This document shows, piece by piece, positions 7,825 to 16,732 of a stretch of DNA of 64,000 bases. Numbering within the stretch: the stretch's first letter is position 1; each line of letters opens with the position of its first letter. Position numbers and translations under genes: made by a program. Origin of the DNA: JBBEAM01 sp040882845 (GTDB taxonomy: Bacteria > Pseudomonadota > Alphaproteobacteria > Kiloniellales > DSM-21159); NCBI GenBank assembly GCA_040882845.1, contig JBBEAM010000001.1, forward strand, positions 1-64,000. Direction: 5' to 3'. The notes under the pieces were generated by a model that ran no database searches, had not been told where the DNA came from, and saw nothing but the letters and a program-made list of their open reading frames with translations.

Positions 7825-9165
7825 ATGCTGAGCGGGCTCCGCGCAAAGCGAAGCGAGGACCAACGGCTGCCCGACCGGGTGCAGGCCGCGATCGAAGGGC
7901 AGGAAGACCGCACCGAACGCCTGATCGGCTGGATCCAGCTTGCCGTGGTGGTCACCTTCGGCGTGCTCTATGCGATCTCGCCCAAGACCTATCCGGTCGA
8001 TCCGCCCTTCCGGCCGGTGCCCTATGCGCTCGGCGGCTATCTCGCCTTCACGCTGCTGCGGCTGATCCTCGCCTACCGCATTCGCCTGCCGGACTGGTTC
8101 CTGTTCCTGTCGATCGTCATCGACATGACCTTGCTGTTCGTCCTGATCTGGTCGTTCCATATCCAGTACGGCCAGCCGGCCTCCTTCTATCTGAAGGTGC
8201 CGACCTTGCTCTACGTCTTCATCTTCATTGCGCTCAGGGCGCTGCGCTTCGACGCCCGCTTCGTGATCGCCGCCGGCGCCACGGCGGTGCTCGGCTGGTG
8301 CATCCTGGTGTTCTACGCCACTGCGGTGGACATGCAGGACGACATGATCACGCGCGACTTCGTCTACTACATGACCTCCAACGCGGTGCTGATCGGCGCC
8401 GAGTTCGACAAGATCCTGACCATTCTGACGGTGACGGCGATCCTCGGCTTCGCGCTGATCCGCGGCCGCCAGCTGCTGGTGCGTTCGGTCAGCGAAGGCG
8501 TTGCCGCGCAGGAGCTGTCGCGCTTCTTCTCGCCGGAGGTGGCGGCGCGCATCAAGGGCGCCGACCGGGCGATCCGTGCCGGCATGGGGGAGATCCACCC
8601 GGCCGCGGTGCTCAACCTCGACCTGCGCGGCTTCACCCGGCTGGTCGGCCGCCGCGACAGCGGCGAGGTGATGGCCCTGCTGGGCGCCTATCAGGCGCTG
8701 GCGGTGCCGATCGTCCAGAAACACGGCGGCTCGATCGACAAGTTCCTCGGCGACGGCATCATGGCGACCTTCGGCGGTCCCGGAAGCTCGCAGAGCTATG
8801 CCGCCGATGCCCTGCAGGCGCTGCGCGAGCTGCTCGACGCAGGACGCGCGTGGCAAGACGAGCGCGCGGCCGCCGGCAAGCCGGCGCCGGCTGTGAACGG
8901 CGCGATCGCTACCGGCGAGATCCTGTTCGGCGCGGTCGGCGACGAGACCCGGCTGGAGTACACCGTGATCGGCGACGCGGTAAATCTCTCGGCCAAGCTG
9001 GAGAAGCACAACAAGGAGCTCTCCAGCGGGGGGGTGGTCACGGCCGAATCCTACGACCTCGCGCTGGCCCAGGGCTACCGCCCCTCGGGCGACGAGCGGC
9101 GGATCGCCGGCGCCAGCATCGCAGGCGTCGCCGGCCATCTCGACATCGTCGTGATCGGCGGCTGA
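7825..9165 (+). CDS. Membrane class III adenylate/guanylate cyclase
   Basis: 446 residues. The N-terminal half (about 27-225) has six predicted transmembrane helices, like a MASE-type sensor, followed by a cytosolic class III cyclase domain. Metal-binding aspartates are D266 (LNLDLRGFTRL) and D310 (KFLGDGIMATFG). The segment VIGDAVNLSAKLE carries the transition-state Asn (N387), but the position four residues later, normally Arg, is Lys (K391). ATG 7825 is chosen because AAGGAGG lies 5 nt upstream; an in-frame GTG at 7789 lacks such a site. Probable product is cAMP (or cGMP). A cNMP-binding protein is encoded at 22246. Confidence 0.9.
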   Translation: MLSGLRAKRSEDQRLPDRVQAAIEGQEDRTERLIGWIQLAVVVTFGVLYAISPKTYPVDPPFRPVPYALGGYLAFTLLRLILAYRIRLPDWFLFLSIVIDMTLLFVLIWSFHIQYGQPASFYLKVPTLLYVFIFIALRALRFDARFVIAAGATAVLGWCILVFYATAVDMQDDMITRDFVYYMTSNAVLIGAEFDKILTILTVTAILGFALIRGRQLLVRSVSEGVAAQELSRFFSPEVAARIKGADRAIRAGMGEIHPAAVLNLDLRGFTRLVGRRDSGEVMALLGAYQALAVPIVQKHGGSIDKFLGDGIMATFGGPGSSQSYAADALQALRELLDAGRAWQDERAAAGKPAPAVNGAIATGEILFGAVGDETRLEYTVIGDAVNLSAKLEKHNKELSSGGVVTAESYDLALAQGYRPSGDERRIAGASIAGVAGHLDIVVIGG

Positions 9166-9169
9166 CGCC

Positions 9170-10348
9170 CTACTTGTAGGGGTCGGCGGCGTCGCGCAGC
9201 CCGTCGCCCAGGAAGTTGAAGGCCAGCACCACGATCACCACCGGCGCCACCGGCAGGATCAGCCAGGGGAAGACGGCGATCACGTTGATGTCCTGGGCCT
9301 CGTTGAGCAGCACGCCCCAGGAGGTCACCGGCGGGCGCAGGCCGAGCCCGAGAAAGGACAGCGCCGTCTCCGCCAGAATCATCGTCGGGATCGACAGCGT
9401 CGCGGCGGCGATCAGGTGGCTGGTGAAGCTCGGCAGCAGATGCCGCCCGATGATCCGCAGCGGCGAGGCGCCCATCAGCTGCGCCGCCGTGGTGAAGTCC
9501 TCCTCGCGCAGGGAGAAGAACTTGGAGCGCACGGCGCGCGCCAGCCCCGGCCAGTCGAGCAGCGCCAGGATGATGGATATCCCGAAGAACACGCCGATCG
9601 GACTCCAGGTGACCGGCAGGATCGCCGACAGGGTCATGAACAGCGGAATCTCCGGGAAGGAGCGGATGATCTCCATGAACCGCTGGATCAGAGTATCCGC
9701 CAGCCCGCCGTAGTAGCCGGCGATGCCGCCGATCACGATGCCGAGCAGGAAGGACACGGTGACGCCGACCAGGCCGATGGTCAGCGAGATCCGGGCGCCG
9801 TAGACGATGCGGCTGAAGACGTCGCGGCCCAGGCGGTCGGTGCCGAAGAGGAAGAACTCCCCGCCCTCCGCCGGGCAGACGAAGTGGAAAGACATCGGGA
9901 TCTGCCCCCAGAACTCGTAGGAGTCGCCGCTGCAGAAGAACCGCAGCGGCTGCACCTTCTCCGGATTGGGGGTGTAGATCCGTTTCAGGGTGTCCATGTC
10001 CAGGTGGTAGTCGTAGCCGTAGACGAAGGGCCCGACGAACTCGCCGTCGTCGAACAGGTGGATCGACTGCGGCTGGGCATAGATGTGATCGGTGTGCCGA
10101 CTGTGCAGGTTGTAGGGCGCGATGAATTCGCTGATCAGGATCGAGGCGTAGAAGATCGCCAGGATCAGCCCCGACCAATAGGCTAGGCGGTGACGCTTGA
10201 ACTTCCACCACATGATCCGCCACTGGCCGGCCTTGTAGTAGGCCTCCTGCTCCGGCGTCATCGGCTCGGTGACATCGGGATCGAAGGGCGCGGTGTTGAC
10301 GAAATGCGCCTCGAGGTCGGCGGCCATGCGGTCCTTGCGCGCGCTCAT
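9170..10348 (-). CDS. Peptide/nickel-type ABC transporter permease (OppC/YejE-like)
   Basis: 392-residue inner-membrane permease. It has a cytosolic N-terminus, one helix (RLAYWSGLILAIFYASILI), then an unusually long periplasmic segment of about 110 residues up to FLFGTDRLGRDVFSR, the signature entry of OppC-type permeases. The EAA coupling loop AAQLMGASPLRIIGRHLLP contacts the ATPase. Its ATG overlaps the stop of the preceding permease by 4 bp (ATGA). The long insert between helix 1 and the GTDRLGRD motif resembles YejE-type permeases. It acts with the partner permease and the double ATPase upstream in the same operon. Confidence 0.92.
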   Translation of the reverse strand: MSARKDRMAADLEAHFVNTAPFDPDVTEPMTPEQEAYYKAGQWRIMWWKFKRHRLAYWSGLILAIFYASILISEFIAPYNLHSRHTDHIYAQPQSIHLFDDGEFVGPFVYGYDYHLDMDTLKRIYTPNPEKVQPLRFFCSGDSYEFWGQIPMSFHFVCPAEGGEFFLFGTDRLGRDVFSRIVYGARISLTIGLVGVTVSFLLGIVIGGIAGYYGGLADTLIQRFMEIIRSFPEIPLFMTLSAILPVTWSPIGVFFGISIILALLDWPGLARAVRSKFFSLREEDFTTAAQLMGASPLRIIGRHLLPSFTSHLIAAATLSIPTMILAETALSFLGLGLRPPVTSWGVLLNEAQDINVIAVFPWLILPVAPVVIVVLAFNFLGDGLRDAADPYK

Positions 10349-11343
10349 TTCGTCGCCCCCCCGGTCAGACGGATGCGCGGGTCGAGCGCCGCCAGCGCCA
10401 GGTCGGAGAGGAAGACGCCGATCACCACCAGCAGCGAGAGGATCATCAGGAAGGATCCGGCGAGGTACATGTCCTGGCTCTTCAAGGCGTTGATTAGCAT
10501 CGGCCCGGTGGTGTTGAGATCGAGCACGAAGGCGACGATGGCGCTGCCCGAGATCACCTGCGGCAGGATGCTGCCGATGTTGGCGATGAAGGGATTGACC
10601 GCAAGGCGCAGCGGGTACTTGGCGACCACCTTCCATTCCGGCAGGCCCTTGGCCCGCGCTGTGACGACGTACTGCTTCTGCAGCTCGTCGAGCATGTTGG
10701 CGCGCAGCAGGCGGATCATCTGCGCCGTGCCGGCGGTGCCGATGACGAGGATCGGCACCCAGATGTGGGTCAGCACCGACCGCACCTTGCCCCAGGACCA
10801 GGGCTGGTCCAGATACTCCGAGGCCATCAGGCCGCCGATGGTGCTGCCGAAGGTGACGCTGGCGAAGTACATCAGCACCAGCGCGAAGAGGAAGTTCGGG
10901 ATCGCCAGGCCGAGGAAGCCGAGCAGGGAGAAAACATAGTCGCCGAAGGAGTACTGCCGCACCGCCGAGTAGATGCCGATCGGGAAGGCGACCAGATAGG
11001 TGAAGATGATGGTCGATACGGCGACCAGGATGGTCAGCCAGACGCGGTCGCCGACCACCTCGGCGACCGGCCGCTCGAACTCGAAGGAGTAGCCGAGATT
11101 GCCCTGCAGCAACCCCCCGGCCCACTTCAGGTACTGCAGGTGGAAGGGCTGGTCGAGGCCGTAGGTCTCGCGCAGGAACTGGACCTGTCCGCCGTCGATG
11201 GATTCGCCGCGCGCCTGCAGCTCGGCGATGTAGGTTTCCAGGAAGTCTCCCGGCGGCAGCTGGATGATGAAGAAGATCAGCAGGGAGATCACGAACAAGG
11301 TCGGGATCATCATCAGGAGGCGGTGGAGGGTGTAGCGCAGCAT
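10345..11343 (-). CDS. Peptide/nickel-type ABC transporter permease (OppB/YejB-like)
   Basis: 332-residue permease with the OppB N-terminus MLRYTLHRLLMMIPTLFVIS, about six helices, the IQLPPGDF loop and the coupling loop VTARAKGLPEWKVVAKYPLR. It starts 4 bp after the end of the ATPase gene and overlaps the OppC-like gene, so all three are one transcription unit. Imports oligopeptides or a similar solute across the inner membrane; substrate not deducible without the binding protein, which is absent from this cluster. Confidence 0.93.
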   Translation of the reverse strand: MLRYTLHRLLMMIPTLFVISLLIFFIIQLPPGDFLETYIAELQARGESIDGGQVQFLRETYGLDQPFHLQYLKWAGGLLQGNLGYSFEFERPVAEVVGDRVWLTILVAVSTIIFTYLVAFPIGIYSAVRQYSFGDYVFSLLGFLGLAIPNFLFALVLMYFASVTFGSTIGGLMASEYLDQPWSWGKVRSVLTHIWVPILVIGTAGTAQMIRLLRANMLDELQKQYVVTARAKGLPEWKVVAKYPLRLAVNPFIANIGSILPQVISGSAIVAFVLDLNTTGPMLINALKSQDMYLAGSFLMILSLLVVIGVFLSDLALAALDPRIRLTGGATK

Positions 11344-11347
11344 GGCC

Positions 11348-13249
11348 TCAGCTCGCCTTCGCCATCAGGGCCTTGAGGCCGGGGTCATCGGGATCGGCGC
11401 GCACGTAGTGGCCCTCGCCCAGGTGCATCAGCGTCGGGTGCATCTCCTCGGCGATCGAAAAGGGCGGTTCCCAGGCCTCGGGGATCGAGGCGCGGCCGCG
11501 CATCAAGGCGGTCAGGTCCAGTTTACGCTCCGGGTTCGGCTCGGGCACCGCCGAGAGCAGCGCCTTGGTGTAGGGGTGCAGCGGCTTGCGGAACAGCAAA
11601 TCCTTGGGCGCCAGCTCGACCAGCCGGCCCTGGCACATCACGGCGATGCGGTCGGCGATATAATCGACCACCGCCAGATTGTGGCTGATGAAGAGGTAGG
11701 TCAGGCCGAGCTCGTCGCGCAGATCCTTCAGCAGATTGAGAATCTGCGCCTGGATCGAGACGTCGAGAGCCGAGACCGGCTCGTCGCAGATCAGCAGGTC
11801 GGGCTTCAGCGCCAGGGCGCGGGCGATGCCGATGCGCTGGCGCTGGCCGCCGGAGAAGCTGTGCGGGTAGCGGCTGACGGCGGTGCGCGGCAGGCCGACG
11901 ACGTCGAGCAGCTCCAGCACCATGTCGCGCCGGCTCTGGCTATCGCCGCGTCGGTGTATGATCAGCGGCTCTTCGACGATATCGCCGACGGTCATCCGCG
12001 GGTTCAGCGAGGAGAAGGGATCCTGGAAGACGAACTGAATGCGCGGGCGGAAGCGCATCAGATCCCTCCCCTTCAGCGCCAGGACGTCTACTGGCTTGCC
12101 GCGGTTGTTATAGGTCACCCGCCCGGCGTCGGGGGTCAGCGCGCGCATGATGACCTTCGACAGCGTGGTCTTGCCGCAGCCGCTCTCGCCGACCAAGCCC
12201 AGGCACTCGCCACGCTGGATGGTGAAGCCGACATCGTCCACCGCCAGCACGGTTTCTTCCTCGCCGCTGGCCAGCTTCTTGCCCTTGCGGATGCGGAAGC
12301 GCTTGGTCACGCCCTCGACCCGCAGCAGGGGTTCCCGGTCGGCGCCGGGCGGCCAGGGCTCGTCCTGCTGCAGCAGCTGCGGCGACTCCGCGTGCTTGAT
12401 CTCGCGCAGCGGCACCAAGCGCTCGCCGGGCGCCATGTCGAAACGCGGCACGGCATGCATCAGCGCCTTGAGATAGGGATGCTCTGGCGCGCGGAAGATG
12501 GTCTCCAGGCTGCCCCGCTCCATCACCTCGCCGCGGTACATCACCACGACTTCCTCGGCGACGTTGGCGACCACGCCGAGGTCGTGGGTGATCATCAGCA
12601 TTGCCATGTTGAGCTCGCTCTGCAGCTCGCTGATCAACTTCAGGATCTGCGCCTGAATGGTGACGTCGAGCGCGGTGGTCGGCTCGTCGGCGATCAGCAG
12701 GGCGGGGCGGCAGATCAGCGCCATGGCGATCATCGCCCGTTGCCGCAGGCCGCCGGACAGCTCGAAAGGGTAGGTCTTTATCGCCCGCTCGGGATCGGGG
12801 AAGCCGACCAGGCCGAGCATCTCACGCACCAGGTTTCGGGCTTCGGCGGCGGAGACGCTGCGGTGCAGGTCAAGGCCCTCGCGGATCTGATTGCCGACGG
12901 TATGCACCGGCGACAGCGAGGTCATCGGCTCCTGGAAGATGATCGATATGCGGCCGCCGCGGATCTGCCGCATCTGCTTGCCGCGCGGATCGAGCGCGGC
13001 GATATCCACGGTCTCGTTCGGGGTGTCGGGATCGGTGAAGAGGATTCGCCCGCTCTCGATCACCGCCGGTTTCGGCAGGATTCCCATGATCGCCTGGCTG
13101 ACCACGGACTTGCCGGAGCCGGACTCGCCGACCAGGGCCACTGTGCGGCCCTGGCCGATCTTGAAATCGACCCCCTTGACCGCCGCCAGGCGCCCCTCGG
13201 GAAGCTGGAAGGCAACCCGCAGATCCTCGACTCTCAGGAGCTCCCCCAT
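11348..13249 (-). CDS. Double ATPase of a peptide-type ABC importer (OppDF fusion, YejF-like)
   Basis: 633 residues holding two complete ABC domains in tandem. Domain 1 has Walker A GESGSGKS (K47), signature LSGGLRQR and Walker B LLIADEPT. Domain 2 has Walker A GESGCGKT (K360), signature FSGGQRQR and Walker B LLICDEPV. Both end with the oligopeptide-family C-terminal region HPYLKALM / HPYTKALLSAVP. Two starts are possible: GTG 13261, overlapping the upstream stop (GTGA), or ATG 13249 with GGGAG upstream; the ATG is preferred. It energises the two permeases downstream. Confidence 0.93.
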   Translation of the reverse strand: MGELLRVEDLRVAFQLPEGRLAAVKGVDFKIGQGRTVALVGESGSGKSVVSQAIMGILPKPAVIESGRILFTDPDTPNETVDIAALDPRGKQMRQIRGGRISIIFQEPMTSLSPVHTVGNQIREGLDLHRSVSAAEARNLVREMLGLVGFPDPERAIKTYPFELSGGLRQRAMIAMALICRPALLIADEPTTALDVTIQAQILKLISELQSELNMAMLMITHDLGVVANVAEEVVVMYRGEVMERGSLETIFRAPEHPYLKALMHAVPRFDMAPGERLVPLREIKHAESPQLLQQDEPWPPGADREPLLRVEGVTKRFRIRKGKKLASGEEETVLAVDDVGFTIQRGECLGLVGESGCGKTTLSKVIMRALTPDAGRVTYNNRGKPVDVLALKGRDLMRFRPRIQFVFQDPFSSLNPRMTVGDIVEEPLIIHRRGDSQSRRDMVLELLDVVGLPRTAVSRYPHSFSGGQRQRIGIARALALKPDLLICDEPVSALDVSIQAQILNLLKDLRDELGLTYLFISHNLAVVDYIADRIAVMCQGRLVELAPKDLLFRKPLHPYTKALLSAVPEPNPERKLDLTALMRGRASIPEAWEPPFSIAEEMHPTLMHLGEGHYVRADPDDPGLKALMAKAS

Positions 13250-13257
13250 GCGCCCCG

Positions 13258-13806
13258 TCACTCCCTGTTGTACGGCTCTTGAATCGGCCTTTCGGTATCC
13301 TCGTCGGCATTGACGCCCAAGGTTAGCAGATTGCCCGCGGTGGCCGCGTCGACCTTGCGCTGGTTGTGCCGCAGGGCGCGCGCGGCGTGCCAGGCGATGT
13401 CGCTGAATCCCTGAATCGAGGATTCGAAGGCCATCCTATGCCGGCTTCCGTTAAGGGTCAGTTGCATGAAGCCGCCGCTGCCGCTTTTGACCTGACGCCG
13501 GGTACCGAAGAAGCGCAGCTTGACCTCCCGCAGATCGTCCCAGGAGATCTCCCTGCGCCACAGGCTTTTGGTGAAGATCCCCTGAGGCGTCAGCGCCACC
13601 TGAAGCAGCTGCCGCTCGACGGTCTTCAGGCCGAAGCAGCCGAAGACCGCGGTCACCGCGCCGAAGATCAGCAGAATCCAAACGCCGGGCTCCACCGCCA
13701 GCAGCGCGAAAGCGCCCAGCGCAACGCCTCCCGCCGAGCGCAGATAGTCCCCAGCCAGCGCCCGTCGGGGATAGCGGTATAGGGTTATATCTTGCACCTC
13801 GCTCAT
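13258..13806 (-). CDS. Small membrane protein with a PH-like domain, unknown function
   Basis: 182 residues. Two adjacent hydrophobic segments (about 27-60: SAGGVALGAFALLAVEPGVW and a following LLIFGAVTAVFGCFG) form a hairpin. A beta-rich part then follows (LLQVALTPQGIFTKSLWRREISWDDLREVKL), as in bacterial PH-domain membrane proteins where a Trp/Asp-containing 'ISWDDL' turn is common. The C-terminus is charged. The stop overlaps the alternative GTG of the ABC ATPase. I do not recognise a named family; the fold call is by eye. Sitting between the glycosyltransferase operon and the importer, it might belong to either. Confidence 0.75.
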   Translation of the reverse strand: MSEVQDITLYRYPRRALAGDYLRSAGGVALGAFALLAVEPGVWILLIFGAVTAVFGCFGLKTVERQLLQVALTPQGIFTKSLWRREISWDDLREVKLRFFGTRRQVKSGSGGFMQLTLNGSRHRMAFESSIQGFSDIAWHAARALRHNQRKVDAATAGNLLTLGVNADEDTERPIQEPYNRE

Positions 13807-13860
13807 CCCGGCGTGACGATAGCCTTCAAAGACGCGGCTGTCAGCGTTGAAAGCTCGGAT

Positions 13861-15027
13861 TTACACGCTTTTTGACGAGGCTTGGCCGGGGGTGCCGGCG
13901 CAGAGGCGGCGCAGCAGGCCGGCGGTCTCGGCGGCGCCGTCGAGCGCGAGCCTGTGCCGCGCGGGGGCCAGCGCGGCGGCCCGGTCGACGGCGGCGGCCA
14001 GGGCTTGCGGCGAGAGGGCGGCTTCGTCCAGGACCACGGCCAGCCCCGCCGCAGCCAGCTTCGCCGCGCGCGCGGCCTGCTCGGTCTCGGCGCCGCCGGA
14101 AAAGGGCACCAGCACCGCCGGCGTGCCGGCCTGCAGCAGGTCCACCGCGGTATTGTAGCCGGCCTGGCTGATCGACAGCCGGCAGGCGCGCAGCAGGGCC
14201 GGGAAGTCCGGCCGGGCCCGCTCGACGGCGATGCCGCCGCCCGCCCCGGCCTTCAGCGCCTCGAACACCGCTGGCGGCAGGTTATGACCGAGCAGCAGCC
14301 GCCAGGGGGCCTGGCTCAGTGCGCTCAGGGGCCGGGCGGCGATGGCGCAGCGCGCCAGGGAGGCGCCGAAGGCGCCGCCGCCGATCGACACCAGCACCTC
14401 GCCGCTCGGCTGTTGCGCCGCCGCCGTCTCGCCGCCGCTGGCGACGTAGCCGCTATAGACCAGACGCTCCCCCAGCTCCGCGGCATGGGCGAAGCTCTCG
14501 CCGAAGGCGATCAAAGAGGGGTCGCCGTGGACGATCACCCGATCGAAATGGGCCAGCGCGGTGTCGCGCATCCAGGCGCTCTTTTCCGGATTGTCCTGGA
14601 CCACCAGCAGGTCCCGCACCGAGGAGACGATCCAGGGCCGGGCCGGCGCCGTCTCGGCGGCGGCGAGCAGCGGCTCCAGCTCGAATCGCAGCTGCCGTCG
14701 CCCGAAGGGAAACATCTCGGTCATCAGGATGCGCGGGGCCGCCTCGGCGAACAGCGCCAGCAGGCGCTCCCTGCGCGCCGCCTTGAAGGCGACGGAAACC
14801 TCTTCGCCATCCTCTCCGACCAGCCTGGAGAAGCTCTCGTCTGCGGTGCGCAGCGGCGGCAGCTGGGCGAAGGCCGCTCCGCCGAGGTCCAGGTCCGGCA
14901 CCGGAAAGCCGCCGGAAACCAGCAGCGTTTCGATGCCGTCCGCCGCCGCCGCCCGGACGATGGCAGCGGCGCGGCGCAGGTGGCCGATGCCGTGCAGGTG
15001 CTGAACGTAGAAGAAGAGCTCGGTCAT
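13861..15027 (-). CDS. Predicted glycosyltransferase (COG4671/GT28-like)
   Basis: 388 residues with a two-domain GT-B layout. It begins YVQHLHGIGHLRRAAAIV, the N-terminal glycine-rich motif shared with MurG-like enzymes. The C-terminal half starts EVLVSIGGGAFG and contains SISQAGYNTAVDLLQAGTP and LVPFSGGAETEQ, the donor-sugar-nucleotide site of the Glyco_tran_28 C-terminal domain. The start codon shares one base with the stop of the upstream phosphatase gene (TGATG). It is the last gene of a four-gene overlapping set on the minus strand. Donor and acceptor unknown; a second protein of the same family is encoded at 18047-19291. Confidence 0.85.
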   Translation of the reverse strand: MTELFFYVQHLHGIGHLRRAAAIVRAAAADGIETLLVSGGFPVPDLDLGGAAFAQLPPLRTADESFSRLVGEDGEEVSVAFKAARRERLLALFAEAAPRILMTEMFPFGRRQLRFELEPLLAAAETAPARPWIVSSVRDLLVVQDNPEKSAWMRDTALAHFDRVIVHGDPSLIAFGESFAHAAELGERLVYSGYVASGGETAAAQQPSGEVLVSIGGGAFGASLARCAIAARPLSALSQAPWRLLLGHNLPPAVFEALKAGAGGGIAVERARPDFPALLRACRLSISQAGYNTAVDLLQAGTPAVLVPFSGGAETEQAARAAKLAAAGLAVVLDEAALSPQALAAAVDRAAALAPARHRLALDGAAETAGLLRRLCAGTPGQASSKSV

Positions 15028-15635
15028 CACCCGGCGTCGCGCAGGGCGTCCTTGGCCAGCCGAATATTCAGCCGTTCGCAGCGCGGCGTGCCGTCCGTGT
15101 CGAGGCTGAAGAGGTGGCCGCGCCCCGACAGCAGCTTCTCCGGCGGCTTGCCGGTCATGTCCCAGCCGCTTGCCAGGGTATAGAGCGCCCGGATCACCCC
15201 TTTGTGGGCGACGGCGATGCGGTCGCGGCCCGCTTCCGCGACGCTCGCCAGCCAGGGCGCCAGCCGGGCGCGCAGGTCGCGCGGGCTCTCGCCGCCGGGC
15301 GGACGGAAATCCAGGCCGCGGGCTTCGTTGGCGGCCATCTCCGCGCCATGGCGTTCGCGCAGCTCCGCCAGGCGTTGGCCCTCCCAGTCGCCCCAGCACA
15401 TCTCCATCAGCGCCCCGGCCGGCTCGGGATCCCGGGCGCCAAGCAGCGCCGCGGTCTGCCGCGCCCGCCCCAGCGGAGAGACGACCCAGGAAAAGCCGCT
15501 AAACTCCGCCGGGATCGCCCAGCCCCGCACCATCTCCTCGCCCTCGGGAGAGAGCGGGATGTCGGTATGCCCCTGGATCCGCCCCTCGGCGTTCCAGGCG
15601 GTGGGGCCGTGACGCAGAATGAAGAGTCGGGTCAT
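15027..15635 (-). CDS. Histidine phosphatase family protein
   Basis: 202 residues of the phosphoglycerate-mutase-like fold. The phospho-His motif LRHGPTAWN is at residues 7-15, SPLGRARQTA supplies the second Arg, and the distal His is in IAVAHKGVIRAL. It overlaps the upstream glycosyltransferase by 4 bp and the downstream one by 1 bp. In such a context it may dephosphorylate a sugar or lipid-linked intermediate; this is inference, since members of this fold have many substrates. Confidence 0.9.
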   Translation of the reverse strand: MTRLFILRHGPTAWNAEGRIQGHTDIPLSPEGEEMVRGWAIPAEFSGFSWVVSPLGRARQTAALLGARDPEPAGALMEMCWGDWEGQRLAELRERHGAEMAANEARGLDFRPPGGESPRDLRARLAPWLASVAEAGRDRIAVAHKGVIRALYTLASGWDMTGKPPEKLLSGRGHLFSLDTDGTPRCERLNIRLAKDALRDAG

Positions 15636-16732
15636 GACGCGCCTTTCAGGTCTTGCAGGATGCTGTCGAGGGTGCGTGCGGCCGCCGCCAGGTCGTGGTC
15701 GCGGCGCACCTTTCGCGCTGCTGCGCGGCCAAGTCTACGGCATCTTTCGGGGTCGCTCAGCAGGGCGCGGACGGCCTGTGCGAAGGCAGCGGCGTCGCCC
15801 GGCGGCACCAGCAGGCCGGTCTCGCCCTCGGCGACCACCGCCGGCACGCCGAGGCTGCGCCCGGCGACCACCGGCAGGCCGGCCGCCTCGGCCTCGAGCA
15901 GCGCCATGCCGTAGGCCTCGTTGATGGCCGGCCAGACGCAGAGGTCACAGCCGGCGAGAATCTCCGGCAGGGCCGCTTCCCCGACCGTGCCGCGAAACTC
16001 GACCCGTCCGCCGAGCGCTGCGAAGGCGGTCTCGACCGCGCCGCGGGCCGGGCCGTCGCCCAGGATCAGCAGGGACCAGTCGAGATCCGCGACCTGCAGC
16101 AGGGCCTCTGCCAGCAGGCGGTAGGAGGCCAGCTTGTCGCCGGGCCGCATCATCGCCGTGGCCACCAGGACCGGCGGTGCGTTGCGCGCCTCGCGGGGCT
16201 GGGCGAAGCGCGCGGCGTCGAGGAAGGGCGCCAGCATCCGGGTTTTCTCCGGATCTGGCAGGCGTTCGGCGTCCTTGGGATTGAGGGTGATCACCCGCGC
16301 CGCCTGGTCCAGGGCGGCCAGGGTCTGACGATGCCCCCGGTCCCAGGGTCCGCCGGCCCGCTTGTAGGCGACCGAGGCCTCGGCGACGACGTAGGGGATG
16401 TTCAGCGCCGCCGCGACCCGCGGGCCGATCCAGTCGGCAGCCTTGTAATAGAGGTGATAGGTGAACCAGAGGTCCGGTTGGGCCCCGCTGTCGCGCCATG
16501 CGGCGCGCAGGCGCGCGGCCTCCGCCGCGCCCGCCGCGTCGAAGCCGCGCTGCACCTCGGGATCGCCGGCGCCGTCCCAGCTGCGCAGGCGGCTGGCCAG
16601 GCTGACCCGGTGGCCGGCGGTCTCCAGCGCGGCGATCAGCATTCGCGCGATCCGCCGGTCGCCCGAGGGCATGGGATGGTCCGGCGGCTTCATTGGCGCA
16701 TAGAAGGCGATATCGAAGCCTCGGCGGCTCAT
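15632..16732 (-). CDS. Glycosyltransferase family 4 protein
   Basis: 366-residue GT-B enzyme. The N-terminal acceptor domain has HPMPSGDRRIARMLIAALE. The C-terminal domain has LLILGDGPARGAVE, the GTVGEAALPEILAGCDLCVWPAINEAYGMALLEA segment (the E-x7-E donor-phosphate motif) and GLPVVAGRSLGVPAVV. Both ends overlap neighbours by 4 bp, showing coupled translation with the second GT4 and the phosphatase. Retaining transfer from a nucleotide sugar is expected for the family; the sugar is unknown. Confidence 0.88.
   Translation of the reverse strand: MSRRGFDIAFYAPMKPPDHPMPSGDRRIARMLIAALETAGHRVSLASRLRSWDGAGDPEVQRGFDAAGAAEAARLRAAWRDSGAQPDLWFTYHLYYKAADWIGPRVAAALNIPYVVAEASVAYKRAGGPWDRGHRQTLAALDQAARVITLNPKDAERLPDPEKTRMLAPFLDAARFAQPREARNAPPVLVATAMMRPGDKLASYRLLAEALLQVADLDWSLLILGDGPARGAVETAFAALGGRVEFRGTVGEAALPEILAGCDLCVWPAINEAYGMALLEAEAAGLPVVAGRSLGVPAVVAEGETGLLVPPGDAAAFAQAVRALLSDPERCRRLGRAAARKVRRDHDLAAAARTLDSILQDLKGAS

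Noticed and set aside
11342..13282. A 646-codon plus-strand frame opposite the double ABC ATPase.
   Set aside because: Both ABC domains on the minus strand have full motifs; the plus frame is His/Gln/Arg-rich shadow sequence.
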